DNA from: Planctomycetota bacterium
GTDB lineage: Bacteria > Planctomycetota > UBA8742 > UBA2392
Direction: 5' to 3'
NCBI GenBank assembly: GCA_027493625.1
Contig: JAOSKM010000002.1
Coordinates: 1,073,385 to 1,137,384 of the forward strand
Length of the DNA: 64,000 nt
Shown here: one piece after another, positions 54,941 through 64,000 of the stretch
How the letters are laid out: every line of letters begins with the position of its first letter
How positions within the stretch are numbered: the first letter of the stretch is position 1
Position numbers and translations under genes: made by a program
The notes under the pieces: model-generated
Database searches by the model: none
Told to the model about the DNA's origin: nothing
The model's input: only the letters and a program-made list of their open reading frames with translations

Positions 54941-55605
54941 TAGGCAGACCTGACTTCAACGTCCAAGCCGTCGGCGATTGCTTCCGCTGCCAGCTGCGAG
55001 GCCTCAAACCAACGGAGGCCTTCAGCTGCAACCATCTCCGAGTGGCTTCCCATGAGGCGTCGGAACTCGCCAAGAGGTACCTGGCCGACAAGTGCAAACC
55101 GAGTGCGTGCCGAACGCACTTGTTGCGGAGTAAGGCCGCCTGGTTCCCAGCGGAGGAAGACACAGGCCAATTCATCGTTCGCTAGCGGAGCTGCTGTCGC
55201 GACAGACTTTACCTCCCGGGCATCCACCTTCCGCATGAACTCGATGTCCAGATCATCAGTGAGCTCGACGAATTTCCATGCCTCGTCCTTCGACTCTCGC
55301 AGGGCCGCGTGGTTGGGCTCCAGTGATTTCACGGTGTCCAAGCAATCGTGCCGTTCAAGCAGGAATGTTGGGTCATCCAACGGGATCACATTGCCAAAGC
55401 CCAACGGGATCTGATCCCTGAACTCCCACAACTCCCTGCTGTTCGGCTCCACGCGGCGAGCGATCCACAATAGCGGTCGTATTCCCCGGACAACTTCCGA
55501 CGCCGCGGCAAAGGTTGCATTGGGCGAATGCCAATTGTGTCCGGGAGCCTGACCCATCGAAAGTCCTTCGTCGCGAGACCTTGCTTGGCTCTTGAGCCTA
55601 CTCAT
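54940..55605 (-). CDS. Hypothetical protein next to an HNH protein
   Basis: 221 aa, soluble, with no known motif (LWEFRDQIPLGFGNVIPLDD, LEPNHAALRESKDEAWKFVE). Its start overlaps the HNH gene's 3' end by 8 bp, so the two form an operon. Its TAG stop lies exactly at the IS630 junction, where the TA duplication preserved it. Moderately lower G+C than the core genome. Confidence 0.65.
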   Translation of the reverse strand: MSRLKSQARSRDEGLSMGQAPGHNWHSPNATFAAASEVVRGIRPLLWIARRVEPNSRELWEFRDQIPLGFGNVIPLDDPTFLLERHDCLDTVKSLEPNHAALRESKDEAWKFVELTDDLDIEFMRKVDAREVKSVATAAPLANDELACVFLRWEPGGLTPQQVRSARTRFALVGQVPLGEFRRLMGSHSEMVAAEGLRWFEASQLAAEAIADGLDVEVRSA

Positions 55606-56065
55606 CGTCTGCGATGTTCTGAAGGCGGAGCCACCGTCGCCTGCTCATTCTATAGCTGTTCCGGTCAACGTGGCTCCACTTCTCTTTCAGCGTGACCCAC
55701 TTTCGCTTCGAGACCCAACGAGCGTGTTCGTTGTCGACGATGTTCATCTCGCGGGCCGCAAAGTGAGCGGCCGCAAGTGGCACGATGTCGTCGTCCACGA
55801 GGTTGTGGACGAATGCGTGGCATGCCTCGCACAGCACGATCAGGTGCTTGATGGGTTCTTTGCCGAGCCGCGAGTAGTCGCAGTGGTGGACTGTAAGGTA
55901 CTCGTCATCGGAGTCGAAGTTGCAACAGAAGCACACTCCAAAGCGATCGATGATCTGCTGACGCCTTGTTCTCCAGTGGTCGGATCGGCAGTAGCTGCGG
56001 TAGCTCTTGTAGCCAAGGCTCTGTAGCAGCCGGTCTCGATCCTCCCTGATCTGAGCGTAGTTCAA
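55598..56065 (-). CDS. HNH-endonuclease-like protein
   Basis: 155 aa. It holds an HNH/zinc-knuckle pattern: CFCCNFDSDDEYLTVHHCDY and HLIVLCEACHAFVHN (two Cys pairs, His-His and the distal CxxCH). N-terminal YRSYCRSDHWRTRRQQIIDR is typical of small HNH proteins that are common in phages and islands. It probably nicks or cleaves DNA. Upstream partner of the hypothetical gene at 54940. Confidence 0.82.
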   Translation of the reverse strand: MNYAQIREDRDRLLQSLGYKSYRSYCRSDHWRTRRQQIIDRFGVCFCCNFDSDDEYLTVHHCDYSRLGKEPIKHLIVLCEACHAFVHNLVDDDIVPLAAAHFAAREMNIVDNEHARWVSKRKWVTLKEKWSHVDRNSYRMSRRRWLRLQNIADDE

Positions 56066-56139
56066 AACGAATCCAATCCAGAGAGTTCCGTGGGCCGTCC
56101 AATTCGGGCGGCTTCTTTCATTTCACAGGAGAGTATCCC

Positions 56140-57261
56140 ATGCAATCAACCCTCGAAGCAAAGGGGCTCAGGAGAGCTCCCAACTCCACACTCGGCGACC
56201 TGATGGACGTGGTCGCATCACGTCGTCAGTCCCAGCACGACTTTGTCGCACGTGCTGACCAGCTCTACGTGGATGACAAGAGCGGCTGTCTCGTCGCCCG
56301 ACAGGCTGGCTACCGCGAGTTCCGCCTTCGCACGCTGGCAACGAACCAGCTGGCGAACAGGCTTGGCGTGCCCGGCCAGTACCTGCTGAAGTGCCCGAGT
56401 GAGCTGGTGGCCGAGAACGTCAACCACTGGCTGTCCGAGCAACCTGACCGCCAGTTCCTGGTACGCTGCAATGGCGACGAGGTGCGGGCCGTGCTGTCGA
56501 GCCACTACTCACCCGTGGACCACGAGCTGCTGCTGTCCTGGGTGGGTGAGAGCGTCGGCCGTGACGCCCAAGTGCGTTATGAGCTCAGCGAAGAGCAGCT
56601 GGTCCTGCAGTTGGTCAACCGTCGCGAGCACGGCACCGTCCACGACCGCCTGCACACGGGCGTCAACATCCGCAACAGCGAAGTCGGACTCTCCTGCGTG
56701 GAGGTGAGCGGCCTGCTGTTCCGCACGATCTGCCTCAACGGCTTGATCCTGCGCGGCGGCGAGGAGAACTGGACCCGCCGCCACATCGGCAACGTCGAGC
56801 TCGCCGATGAGGTGCGCAATGCCATCAGCCGCGTGCAGGACGCCGCAGCCGCAGGCACCAGCCGCTTTGCCGGCCTGCAGAGCATTCGCGTGCCAAACAT
56901 GACCGCCCTGTTCGAGCGCATCACCAGGCACTACGAGCTGACGGAGGCCGAGCACAACACGGTGCTGGCAGCACACAGCATCGAACCCGGCGACACGCTC
57001 TACGCCGGCGTCAACGCGGTCACCCGCGCAGGCAACGCCTACGACCTGCCGCTCGACAGCCGCATGAAGCTGCAGGAAATCGGCGGCAGAGGCCGCAGCA
57101 CGTTGGCTGAACGGAACAAAGGCTCGCGGGAAGGGAGGTGGACTCCCTTCCCGCAGCTCCGGCGGGCAAGTCGGAGGGGGTGTACACCGCATGCGGGACC
57201 CGACTGGAGGGCGAACGTGCACGGTGGCACCCGCTGGGGGAGTTGTTCAGCCTGCCCGTGA
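56140..57261 (+). CDS. DUF932 phage/plasmid-related protein, 3' end disrupted
   Basis: 373 aa as read. Residues 1 to about 310 match the DUF932/phage-plasmid-like family (NQLANRLGVPGQYLLKCPSE, FRTICLNGLILRGGEENWTR, GNVELADEVRNAISRVQDAA). From about residue 311 (after KLQEIGGR) the sequence turns into low-quality Arg-rich text, and a terminase fragment follows in another frame. A deletion or rearrangement near 57090 probably fused two gene pieces. The role of the family is unknown; it is carried by mobile elements. Confidence 0.8.
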   Translation: MQSTLEAKGLRRAPNSTLGDLMDVVASRRQSQHDFVARADQLYVDDKSGCLVARQAGYREFRLRTLATNQLANRLGVPGQYLLKCPSELVAENVNHWLSEQPDRQFLVRCNGDEVRAVLSSHYSPVDHELLLSWVGESVGRDAQVRYELSEEQLVLQLVNRREHGTVHDRLHTGVNIRNSEVGLSCVEVSGLLFRTICLNGLILRGGEENWTRRHIGNVELADEVRNAISRVQDAAAAGTSRFAGLQSIRVPNMTALFERITRHYELTEAEHNTVLAAHSIEPGDTLYAGVNAVTRAGNAYDLPLDSRMKLQEIGGRGRSTLAERNKGSREGRWTPFPQLRRASRRGCTPHAGPDWRANVHGGTRWGSCSACP

Positions 57262-57458
57262 GCAACGCGCTGTGCATGCAGCTCAGCCAGGTGCGCTGGC
57301 ACCGCACGCCGGCGGGCAAGATTCAGATCGAGACCAAGGAGCAGTTGCAGAAGCGCGGTGTGAAGAGTCCGGACCACGCCGACGCGCTGGTCCTGGCGTT
57401 CGCCCCGACCGCCCAGGAAATCAGGGTGAAGACTGTGCGGGGGCTGTACCAGCGATAA
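57138..57458 (+). pseudogene. Phage terminase large-subunit C-terminal fragment
   Basis: About 95 recognisable residues ending in KIQIETKEQLQKRGVKSPDH and ADALVLAFAP, the C-terminal nuclease-end signature of phage large terminases. The ATPase part is missing, so it is a relic of a deleted prophage packaging gene. Confidence 0.75.
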
Positions 57459-57472
57459 GCCACGGTCACGGA

Positions 57473-58489
57473 CTACTTCTTCACTGGCCCGACCACAATG
57501 TAGTCTGCCCCGAGATAGGCTTGGAACAGACGTTCAAAGTTGACAACCCAGATAAGGTCGTCACTCAAATCAGCGGCCAACTCTGGGGTGTTGTCACGCG
57601 TGTTCGTCAGATCTTCGGCGGCGTCGGCCTGCAACTTCGGCTCCCTCCAGGTCCTATATTCTTCCTCAGTGGGTCGCGAGCTGAGTGCGGCGACCGCCTT
57701 GTCTTTGAGATCCAATGGCAGTGCGATTCCAAGCTGCAGCCACAGGTCTGTAGTCGTCACGTCGCCCATCCAGCTAACACTTGCATGTTGCAGTGTTCTC
57801 CGTTCACCCGTTTCTGGATCAGGTTCACACAGCAACTGCTCGATCCGCGGCCAGTCAACGGAGTTGAGAGACAACCTGGATACTGCCTGTGGAATTTCCG
57901 AGTACTCAGGTGAGGTTGGATGGAACCACATGTTTCGCTGAACACCTACGTAAAATGTTGCACCTGCTTCGTATTCCCACTTCGTGAGGCGCGTTTCACC
58001 GCGGACGGGGTCCTCACCTTTCGCCCGGACAAAGTGCGTGTTGCTATCAGAGTAGCCAATTTTTACCACCTGTTCCGGCGAACCCGGACCAAGTCGCTGG
58101 TAAATGCTGTTGAAGATGTCATTGGCTTGGTGGGCAGACTCTGTGGCTTTGTCCGAAGCAGCATTTGCTCTCAGGGAGGAGTCGTTCGCGACGACAGCGG
58201 CCTTGATCGCGGAGTCTCGGGCTAGGCCAGCAGCCTCTCTCGCGTCATCGGAGCGCTTTTGAGCCTCCTCGGCCCGGACAATCGCCGCCTCCGCTCGCTT
58301 TAACGCCGCATGAGCATCTTCTTTCGCGTCGCTTCCTTGCCACCAGGCTACTAAGACTGAAGCGATAGCGACCGCGACTCCGCCTATGGCGATCCAGTCG
58401 CTTGGCTTGAGTTTGTATTTTCTACCCTTCTTCAGGGAAGTGTCTTGGGAACCATCTTCTTCATTCACAATCGTGACTCCAGAAAACAC
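57473..58489 (-). CDS. Membrane-anchored coiled-coil protein, unknown
   Basis: 338 aa. A short cytoplasmic N-terminus is followed by one helix (about residues 30-50, WIAIGGVAVAIASVLVAWW). An Ala-rich coiled coil spans about 55-125 (ALKRAEAAIVRAEEAQKRSD). The C-terminal domain is unknown (TKWEYEAGATFYVGVQRNMW). G+C is slightly lower than the chromosome. Island cargo with no recognised family. Confidence 0.7.
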   Translation of the reverse strand: MFSGVTIVNEEDGSQDTSLKKGRKYKLKPSDWIAIGGVAVAIASVLVAWWQGSDAKEDAHAALKRAEAAIVRAEEAQKRSDDAREAAGLARDSAIKAAVVANDSSLRANAASDKATESAHQANDIFNSIYQRLGPGSPEQVVKIGYSDSNTHFVRAKGEDPVRGETRLTKWEYEAGATFYVGVQRNMWFHPTSPEYSEIPQAVSRLSLNSVDWPRIEQLLCEPDPETGERRTLQHASVSWMGDVTTTDLWLQLGIALPLDLKDKAVAALSSRPTEEEYRTWREPKLQADAAEDLTNTRDNTPELAADLSDDLIWVVNFERLFQAYLGADYIVVGPVKK

Positions 58490-58641
58490 TTACTGACCAC
58501 CTGCGTTGCTACCTAATTCGAGGATATGGGACACTTCACTTCAGGGCGCTCTGGATCAACTCGTCCAGCACCTTGATCTCGATTTTCTTTGCCTGCATGG
58601 CACTTTCCAGCGTTAGACCAAGCTCTGCGAACTTGGAAATA

Positions 58642-59742
58642 TCAGGGGGATACTCCCGCCGCTGCCGCCGCTTTCGCTGCAAGTTTCTGCTGGGGTTCTA
58701 TATCTGAGCCGCTGGCTGCATTCCACGCGTTCCAAGCAGTCTTCGCGGTAGACAGCGCGGCAAGGTTGGTTTCGGCCGCGATCTTCTTGTCGATCAGCGT
58801 CAGGAGGCTGCTGTCCGTGCCGCCAATGGCGCGCAGGATCTGGTCTTTGAGCTTGTTGTTCTCCTCGATCAGCCCTTCGATGCGAGCCTTTTCCTTCTTG
58901 GCAGCATCTATCTTTTCGCTGAGTTGCTTGAGCGATTTAAGAAGTTCGTCCTTGTCGATCTCTTCGGGCTTCTTTCCCGCCTTGAGTTGAGTGTCAACTT
59001 CCGTCAGTTTCGCCTTCAGCGCGTCGAATTCGCCCACCAGCTTATCCAGCGTCTTGTTGGCGGTTGCCAGTTCCTGGCGCAGCTGCTCAAGCTCCAGGAT
59101 GACTTCCGTAGCGGCGAGCTTCACGACGGCCGAAAGCGTGTTGTTGTAGGAACGGACGAAATCGTCGCCGGAAATTGCGTGGTTGAAGTTCGCCTCGGCC
59201 AGGCGCATCAGAGCGTCGCGAAGGATTTCCACGCGCTCTGTCCTGGCCGCCAACGTGACGATCTTTTCCGCGAATTTGAGTGTGACATCGCCCTTGCCGT
59301 CAAAGGGCATGCCGGCGAGGGTCGCTTTCAGCGCTGTCGCGATGGCCAGCTCAAGGCTCTGCTCCCGCGCAGCATCCGGCTTGGCCTCGGAGAATGTCCG
59401 CACACGCATCTCGCGGCGCCAGACCACTCTCCCGTTTACTGAGATGGCATTTTCCGATTGCAGGATTGTTGGCGCTCCTTCGTTCATTTCGATACCCTGC
59501 GCTTTCAGGCTCGCGACATCAGAAGGTGGCGCAGATTCAGACGTGGCACCGGTTTGTAGGTTAACCCAGACGGGCTGATAGACGACCAGCTGGCCACGGA
59601 CTGTGGCGTCATAGGCAAACATCTTCGCCTTGTCGGATCCCAATTCTATCGGCTCGTAATCCCAGTTCCTCGACACGCCGCAGCCGGCGGACAGCAACAC
59701 CCCTGCAAACGCGACACAGCACATAGCCTTGTGGATACCCAT
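58642..59742 (-). CDS. Lipoprotein with long coiled coil, unknown
   Basis: 366 aa from ATG 59742. The lipoprotein signal ends at LLSAGC. About residues 210-320 form a Lys/Glu/Leu coiled coil (LEQLRQELATANKTLDKLVG, KKEKARIEGLIEENNKLKDQ). An N-terminal beta-type region contains GQLVVYQPVWVNLQTG and GRVVWRREMRV. The frame is open 112 codons upstream, but that stretch is not protein-like and covers an IS/prophage relic. Island cargo of unknown role. Confidence 0.75.
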   Translation of the reverse strand: MGIHKAMCCVAFAGVLLSAGCGVSRNWDYEPIELGSDKAKMFAYDATVRGQLVVYQPVWVNLQTGATSESAPPSDVASLKAQGIEMNEGAPTILQSENAISVNGRVVWRREMRVRTFSEAKPDAAREQSLELAIATALKATLAGMPFDGKGDVTLKFAEKIVTLAARTERVEILRDALMRLAEANFNHAISGDDFVRSYNNTLSAVVKLAATEVILELEQLRQELATANKTLDKLVGEFDALKAKLTEVDTQLKAGKKPEEIDKDELLKSLKQLSEKIDAAKKEKARIEGLIEENNKLKDQILRAIGGTDSSLLTLIDKKIAAETNLAALSTAKTAWNAWNAASGSDIEPQQKLAAKAAAAAGVSP

Positions 59743-59891
59743 AGCCGGCAACCCCCCTGGAAAGATGACCGCCTGAAAGAAGTGAGAAGAAGTATCAATA
59801 TCGTTTCCTTCTTTTGCAAGCTCAGATGCGATTCCATGATGCACTGCATGCACAGATGCGCCCTTGTCGCGCACGCTTGCACACTTTGCGC

Positions 59892-60296
59892 ATGAGCGAG
59901 CAGCGCTTCTTTCATGACCGGTACAACCTGCGACGTGCGCAGCTCCAGAAGCTGCGCGACTGCTTCGAGGGCCAGGACGCCATCCGCGAGGGCGGCACCA
60001 CCTACCTGCCGCGGCCGGGCGGCATGCCTGACAACGACAAAGGCCACGCCATGTACGCGGCCTACAAGGGCCGTGCAACCTACTTCCCGGTGCTTGAGCG
60101 CACCCTGCGCGCGTTGCTCGGCATCGTGTTCCGCGTGCTGCCGACGATCGAACTGCCGGAGAAGCTCAAGTACGTCGTGGACGGCGTCACCAGCGAGGGC
60201 GACGGCCTGGTCGAGAGCCTGCGCCAGAGCGTGCTCGAGGCCCTGCACATGGGCCGTGTGTCCTTTGCGGAAATGGTTGCGTGGAAAAGTGATTAA
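59892..60296 (+). pseudogene. DUF4055/phage portal-like fragment
   Basis: 134 codons from ATG 59892: FFHDRYNLRRAQLQKLRDCF, GGTTYLPRPGGMPDN, and YAAYKGRATYFPVLERTLRA. These match the N-terminus of DUF4055 portal-type proteins, which are normally over 400 aa. The frame ends abruptly at KSD where an IS begins. Relic of a prophage portal gene, in keeping with the terminase fragment upstream. Confidence 0.75.
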
Positions 60297-60356
60297 TGGG
60301 GTGGGGTAAATGCCTCTTCCTTTTTGCGGCCGCTGGCCGCGGAGAGGAAGTTGCCA

Positions 60357-61966
60357 TGAGCGGAGTTTCGATAGGCCCTGACGAATACGACCACACCAAC
60401 GAGGCGCCACTGGACGGCGCTGTGCCCCACGCGCATCGCACCAATGGGGCTCCGCTGGGCGGCGATCAGGCCGACGGGTATGACCCTGACTGGCATCCCG
60501 CTGACACAGATGACGACCCCAGCCCGACGACTTCGACTCACCGGAGTTAACCGGGGAGCGCGAGACCTCGGCCGAGGCCGACCCCGGGAACTTCCACCCC
60601 GACGGCTACGCCCGCCTTGGCGGCCGTAAACGCAAACCCTCGCCCGCTGCCCAGCAACCGAAACCCGGCAAGCGCACCCTACAACAACCCCAGCCTCGCA
60701 CCGCCTTCAGCGCCCAGCAGCGCCTGCTGATCCTCGACATCTGGCTGCGCTCCGGCCTGCCCGCCGGCGACTTCGCGCCCCTGGTCGGGCTGTCCGCCCA
60801 CACGCTCTACGCCTGGCGCAAGCGCTTCGAGGAGTTCGGCCCGGCCGGGCTCTCCGACCAGCAGCGCGGCTCTCCCTCCGGCTCCCGCATCAACGAGGCC
60901 ACGCGCCGCGCCATCCTGATGCTGAAGAAGGGCACCGGACTGGGGCGTGCAGCGCATCCACGACGTGCTGCTGCGCAGCGACGGCTACACCGCAAGCACC
61001 AGCGCGATCGCCAAGGTCCTCCATGAAGAGGGCTATGTCTCGCAGGAAGTTCCCACCAGTCCCCACCCCCCAGCCGCCCCGCTCCTTCGAGCGCGCCCGG
61101 CCCAACCAGCTCTGGCAGACCGACCTCTTCACCTTCGTCCTCAAACGAGAAAACCGCAGGGTCCACCTGGTCGCGTTCATGGACGACCACTCCCGGTTCA
61201 TCGTCGGCTACGGCCTGCACGCCACGGCAAGCAGCGCCCTGGTGCGCGAGGTGTTCGAAGCTGCGATCTCCAACTTCGGCGCCCCGAGGAAGTGCTGACC
61301 GACAACGGCACCCAGTACCACACCTGGCGCGGCAAGAGCGAGTTCGCCAAGCTCTGCGAACGGCGCGGCATCAGGCAGATCGTCGCCACGCCCCGCCACC
61401 CGGAAACGCTGGGCAAGGCTGAGCGCTTCTGGGGCACGCTCTGGCGCGAGTGCCTGGAAAGCGCCATCTTCCAGGGCCTCGATGACGCACGCCGACGCAT
61501 CGGCCTGTTCGTCGACTACTACAACTTCCAGCGCCCGCACCAGGGCATCGAGGGCCACGTCCCGGCCGACCGTTTCTTCAACGCCACGCCGGAGATCGCG
61601 GGCACGCTCAAGGCCCGCGTCGAGCACAACGCCCTCGAGCTCGCACGCCACGGCCTGCCGCGCAAGACCGTCTACCTCGCCGGCAAGATCGGCGACGTCG
61701 GCATCGCCCTGCACAGCGAGGGCGAGAAGGTGATCCTCACCGGCGACAACGGCATGCGCGAAGAGGTCAACCTCTCCGCCCCCGGACGACGCGCCGAATC
61801 GGGACAGCCTGCCGCCCTGCCCGAGCCGGTCTCCGTCCAGGGCAGGCCGCCCGAGCACCCCGCCGTGCAGTCCCCGGCGATCGGGGCTCCCGGCGCTTCC
61901 ACGCTGGATGAAGGGCTCGCGCAGCTGCAGCAGCTGATGAACCCGCAGCCGGAGGAACGGTCATGA
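60357..61966 (+). pseudogene. rve/DDE-type transposase with several frameshifts
   Basis: An acidic N-terminal region is followed by an HTH (RLLILDIWLRSGLPAGDFAP and LVGLSAHTLYAWRKRFEEFG). The integrase core follows in pieces over three frames: Asp in LWQTDLFTFVLK, Asp in VLTDNGTQYHTW, Glu in HPETLGKAERFWG, then FVDYYNFQRPHQGIEGHVPA. Frame changes occur near 60517, 60945, 61050 and 61298. The last piece continues with a long C-terminal domain to TGA 61966. It is either a decayed transposase or one damaged by sequencing indels. Confidence 0.8.
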
Positions 61967-62478
61967 GTACACACCACCCCGTGAAGGCAGGCCCGGAATC
62001 AAAGCCCGGGCCCACGGCGGGCAAACCACCCGCATCACCCAGGCCGAAGAAGCCGGCCAAGCCCACGGGCCCGGGCGCCCTCAAGGGCAGTCCCGAGGCC
62101 CGCAGGCAGGCGGCCCTGATCCTCGAGGTGCTGTGCGGCGTGCGCACGGCCACGGACGCCTCCAAGGCCATGGGGATCGCCCTGCCCCGTTACTACCTGC
62201 TCGAGACCCGGGCGCTGCAGGGCTTCATCCTGGCGCTGGAGCCCCTGCCGCGCGGGCCGCAGAAAGATCCCGCGTCGGAAATCGCGGCGCTCAAGCGGCT
62301 GCTCAGCCGCCAGAAGCAGGAACTGGCGCGCAACCAGTCCCTGCTGAGGGCTTCCCAGCGGGCAATGGGCTTGCCCGCCCCTCGGCCAGAGAACAGAAGG
62401 CCGGCCAGAAAGACGCACCCAAGGGCGGCAAGAAGCGCAAGCCCAAACGTCCCAGCATGCGTGCGCTGCGGGCGGTGA
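61963..62478 (+). CDS. IS-associated small protein with helix-turn-helix-like region
   Basis: 171 aa. It overlaps the transposase stop by ATGA, so the two are coupled. The Pro/Lys-rich N-terminus is followed by SPEARRQAALILEVLCGVRT, ATDASKAMGIALPRYYLLE (HTH-like), and a short coiled coil (AALKRLLSRQKQELARNQSL). The C-terminal text after about residue 135 seems frame-shifted (RPARKTHPRAARSASP versus AGQKDAPKGGKKRKPKRP in another frame). It is probably an IS accessory DNA-binding protein. Confidence 0.6.
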   Translation: MSTHHPVKAGPESKPGPTAGKPPASPRPKKPAKPTGPGALKGSPEARRQAALILEVLCGVRTATDASKAMGIALPRYYLLETRALQGFILALEPLPRGPQKDPASEIAALKRLLSRQKQELARNQSLLRASQRAMGLPAPRPENRRPARKTHPRAARSASPNVPACVRCGR

Positions 62479-62563
62479 GCGCGTTGAAACCGGATGCCGG
62501 CGGGGAACGAACCGGCCAACCGGACAGACACCGAGGCCGGGACATGATTCTGAGTTATCCACC

Positions 62564-62632
62564 GGGGACTCACAATGCGGCATTCCTGTTGCAGCGGCCG
62601 TGCGCCGTGAGACAAGCGCATTATGAGTCCCC
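62564..62632. repeat. Inverted repeat between two IS elements
   Basis: GGGGACTCACAATGCG (62564-62579) and CGCATTATGAGTCCCC (62617-62632) are complements with one mismatch, separated by 37 nt. It may be facing IS ends or a promoter-region hairpin. Confidence 0.7.
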
Positions 62633-62658
62633 GTGGACTCCCGTACCGGAGACAGTCG

Positions 62659-63810
62659 ATGACCCGCGGACGCCCACCCCTCAAGAGCGCGCTGGTAGAC
62701 GCCCTGCCGGGCCCGGAGGAAGACAAGCGCCGCCTGCGCCTGATCCTGGCCACGGTGTCCGGGGAGCTGACCGTCGCCCAGGCCTGCGAGCAACTGGGCG
62801 TCGGCGAGACACGCTTCTTCGACCTGCGCCGACAGGCCCTGGAGTCGGCCCTGGCCGGCATCGCGCCGAGAGAGCCGGGGCGGCCGCAGCAGCAGGAGTC
62901 ACCCGAAGCCGCCAGGATCGCGAGTTGCAGCAGCAGCTCGAGGATCTGAAGTTCCAGCTCTACACCTCCAAGGTGAAGGCCGAGCTGGGCCGAGGTCATG
63001 CCCCATGTCCTGAAGAGCTCGGAGAGAACAAGGCCCCCAAGGCGCGTCAAAAAGGGCCTGCGCCCGCGCGGATAGCGCCCGGGGGGCAACCGCAGCAGCC
63101 TCTACGCAAGCTCGAGCGCCGCGTCCGGCGCAAAGCACTCGCGCTCTTCCTGGGCGCGGCGCCGGGGCATGCCCGCTGCGAAGTCGCCGCCTCACTCGGC
63201 GTCTCATCCGCACCCTCTGCCGCTGGCAGACCGACCGCAGCAGGCACCACTCACCGACAAGGCGCGGGGACGCCCGGTCAGTCGCGGAACCACCGAGCAG
63301 CGCGGCGCGGCACTCGCCACGCTGGTCAGCCTGGGCCCCCACACCCGGCCTGCCCACACTGCGCGCCCGGCACCCGGAGCTGCCACGGGCCGAGCTCCGG
63401 CGCCTGCAACGCCGCTTCCGCCGTGCCTGGCAACGGCGCTCAGCGCGCCTGCATCCAGAGGCTTCACTGGACCACGCCCGGCACAGTGTGGGCCATGGAC
63501 TTCACCCAGCCGGATGCGCCCGTCGACGGCGTCTTCCGCCGCGTGCTGTTCGTGCGCGACCTCGCCAGCGGCTACGTACTGCTTGCTCAGCCCTGCGAAT
63601 CCGAATGCGCGGCCGTGGCACGGGCAGGCCCTGGAGCAACTGTTCGCGATCCACGGGCCACCCCTGGCGCTCAAGAGCGACAACGGCTCGGCCTTTGTGG
63701 AAGAACAGGTCGCCCGTCTGCTGTGCGAGGATTCGGTGATTCCGTTGTTCTCTCCGCCGTATTGGCCCCGCTACAATGGCTCGTGCGAGCGCTTGGAATG
63801 GATAGGCTGA
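62659..63810 (+). pseudogene. DDE/rve-type transposase (frameshifted), sister of the remnant at 17.5 kb
   Basis: It starts MTRGRPPLKSALVDALPGPE with an HTH (LTVAQACEQLGVGETRFFDL), then a coiled-coil segment in the next frame (QQQLEDLKFQLYTSKVKAE). The integrase core follows: Asp in VWAMDFTQPDAP, Asp in ALKSDNGSAFVEE, Glu in YNGSCERLEW. At least three frame changes are needed (about 62930, 63000 and 63620). The 3' portion, 63645-63998, is nearly identical to parts of 17509-17888. The element continues past the window end. Confidence 0.78.
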
Positions 63811-64000
63811 AGGTGAGGAGCCCGGCACATTGCCGCGCTTGAGCTGCGCCCCGACTCCTGGAGCAGTTGTGACCTACCGGTTTGCGCGAGCCACGGCCAA
63901 CGGGCTGTCCCGCCCCTGGGAGCTGGGATAAGCCCACGCCATCGCAGGCCTGGGCCGACCGCGACCGATCTCGCCGGAGCTGCGCCGGAGATTTGTCAGT

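Larger units (their letters stand above)
60297..62579 (+). mobile_element. DDE-type IS element with accessory gene
   Basis: Its left limit is about 60297, where it truncates the portal gene. The right limit is uncertain and may be the inverted repeat at 62564-62579. It carries a frameshifted rve-type transposase (60357-61966) and a small basic protein gene (61963-62478). Confidence 0.55.

Noticed and set aside
59743..60078. N-terminal extension of the coiled-coil lipoprotein
   Set aside because: It would bury the lipoprotein signal 112 residues in and overlaps the portal-like coding fragment on the other strand.

Overview
This is a high-GC (roughly two-thirds G+C), gene-dense bacterial window. 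It comes from a Gram-negative-type cell: lipid A/LPS glycosylation genes, lipoproteins, and tripartite ABC export. The overall style (large secreted proteins of unknown function, PPC plus squalene-cyclase-like proteins, many hairpin repeats, REP-associated transposases) suggests a Planctomycetota-like or related lineage. That placement is inference; no rRNA is present to prove it.

Layout. 0-7 kb: a beta-propeller-like secreted protein (cut by the window edge), a purple-acid-phosphatase-like enzyme, a membrane protein, and a lipid A/polyprenol glycosylation set (GT39, tandem LAB_N, GT2). 7-14 kb: a DEAD-box helicase, a MacB-type export operon (adaptor, ATPase, two permeases) and, divergently, a small metal-binding-type lipoprotein. 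14-17.5 kb: katG and a DUF1801 gene. 17.5-22.4 kb: a mobile zone with an IS remnant, a lower-GC lipoprotein gene, and a REP-associated transposase split by an IS3 element. 22.4-30.5 kb: divergent thiolase and beta-oxidation fusion genes, a second REP transposase between inverted repeats, and a heterodimeric ABC exporter. 30.7-42.6 kb: a large secreted protein, purM, an A-B-A-B array of small lipocalin-like genes, an EB_dh-like lipoprotein, pyrR, an MnmE-like GTPase and two paralogous exported proteins. 42.7-46.6 kb: tRNA-Arg(CCU) with a tandemly repeated 3' end, then CBS, Hsp20, archease and RtcB genes behind a sigma-54-type promoter. 46.7-51.4 kb: secreted and membrane proteins. From 51.5 kb to the end: an integrated island whose edge is a tRNA-Arg(UCU) 3' fragment beside a tyrosine recombinase. 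It carries prophage relics (DUF932, terminase and portal fragments), an HNH protein, unknown exported proteins and several IS elements.

The most notable discovery is a likely selenoprotein locus at 8.99-14.06 kb. The small lipoprotein has UGA codons at both metal-ligand positions of its heavy-metal-associated motif (GMT-UGA-GTG-UGA), with the frame intact on both sides. The divergently transcribed MacB-type permease also has one in-frame UGA directly after a Cys in its extracytoplasmic domain, followed at SECIS distance by a perfect 6-bp hairpin with a GGUCA loop. Together they suggest a selenocysteine-dependent envelope metal- or thiol-handling system coupled to an ABC exporter.

A caution: at least eight other genes show single-base frameshifts, several at G/C homopolymers, so the assembly probably holds indel errors. 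The UGA cases are in-frame substitutions, not frameshifts.
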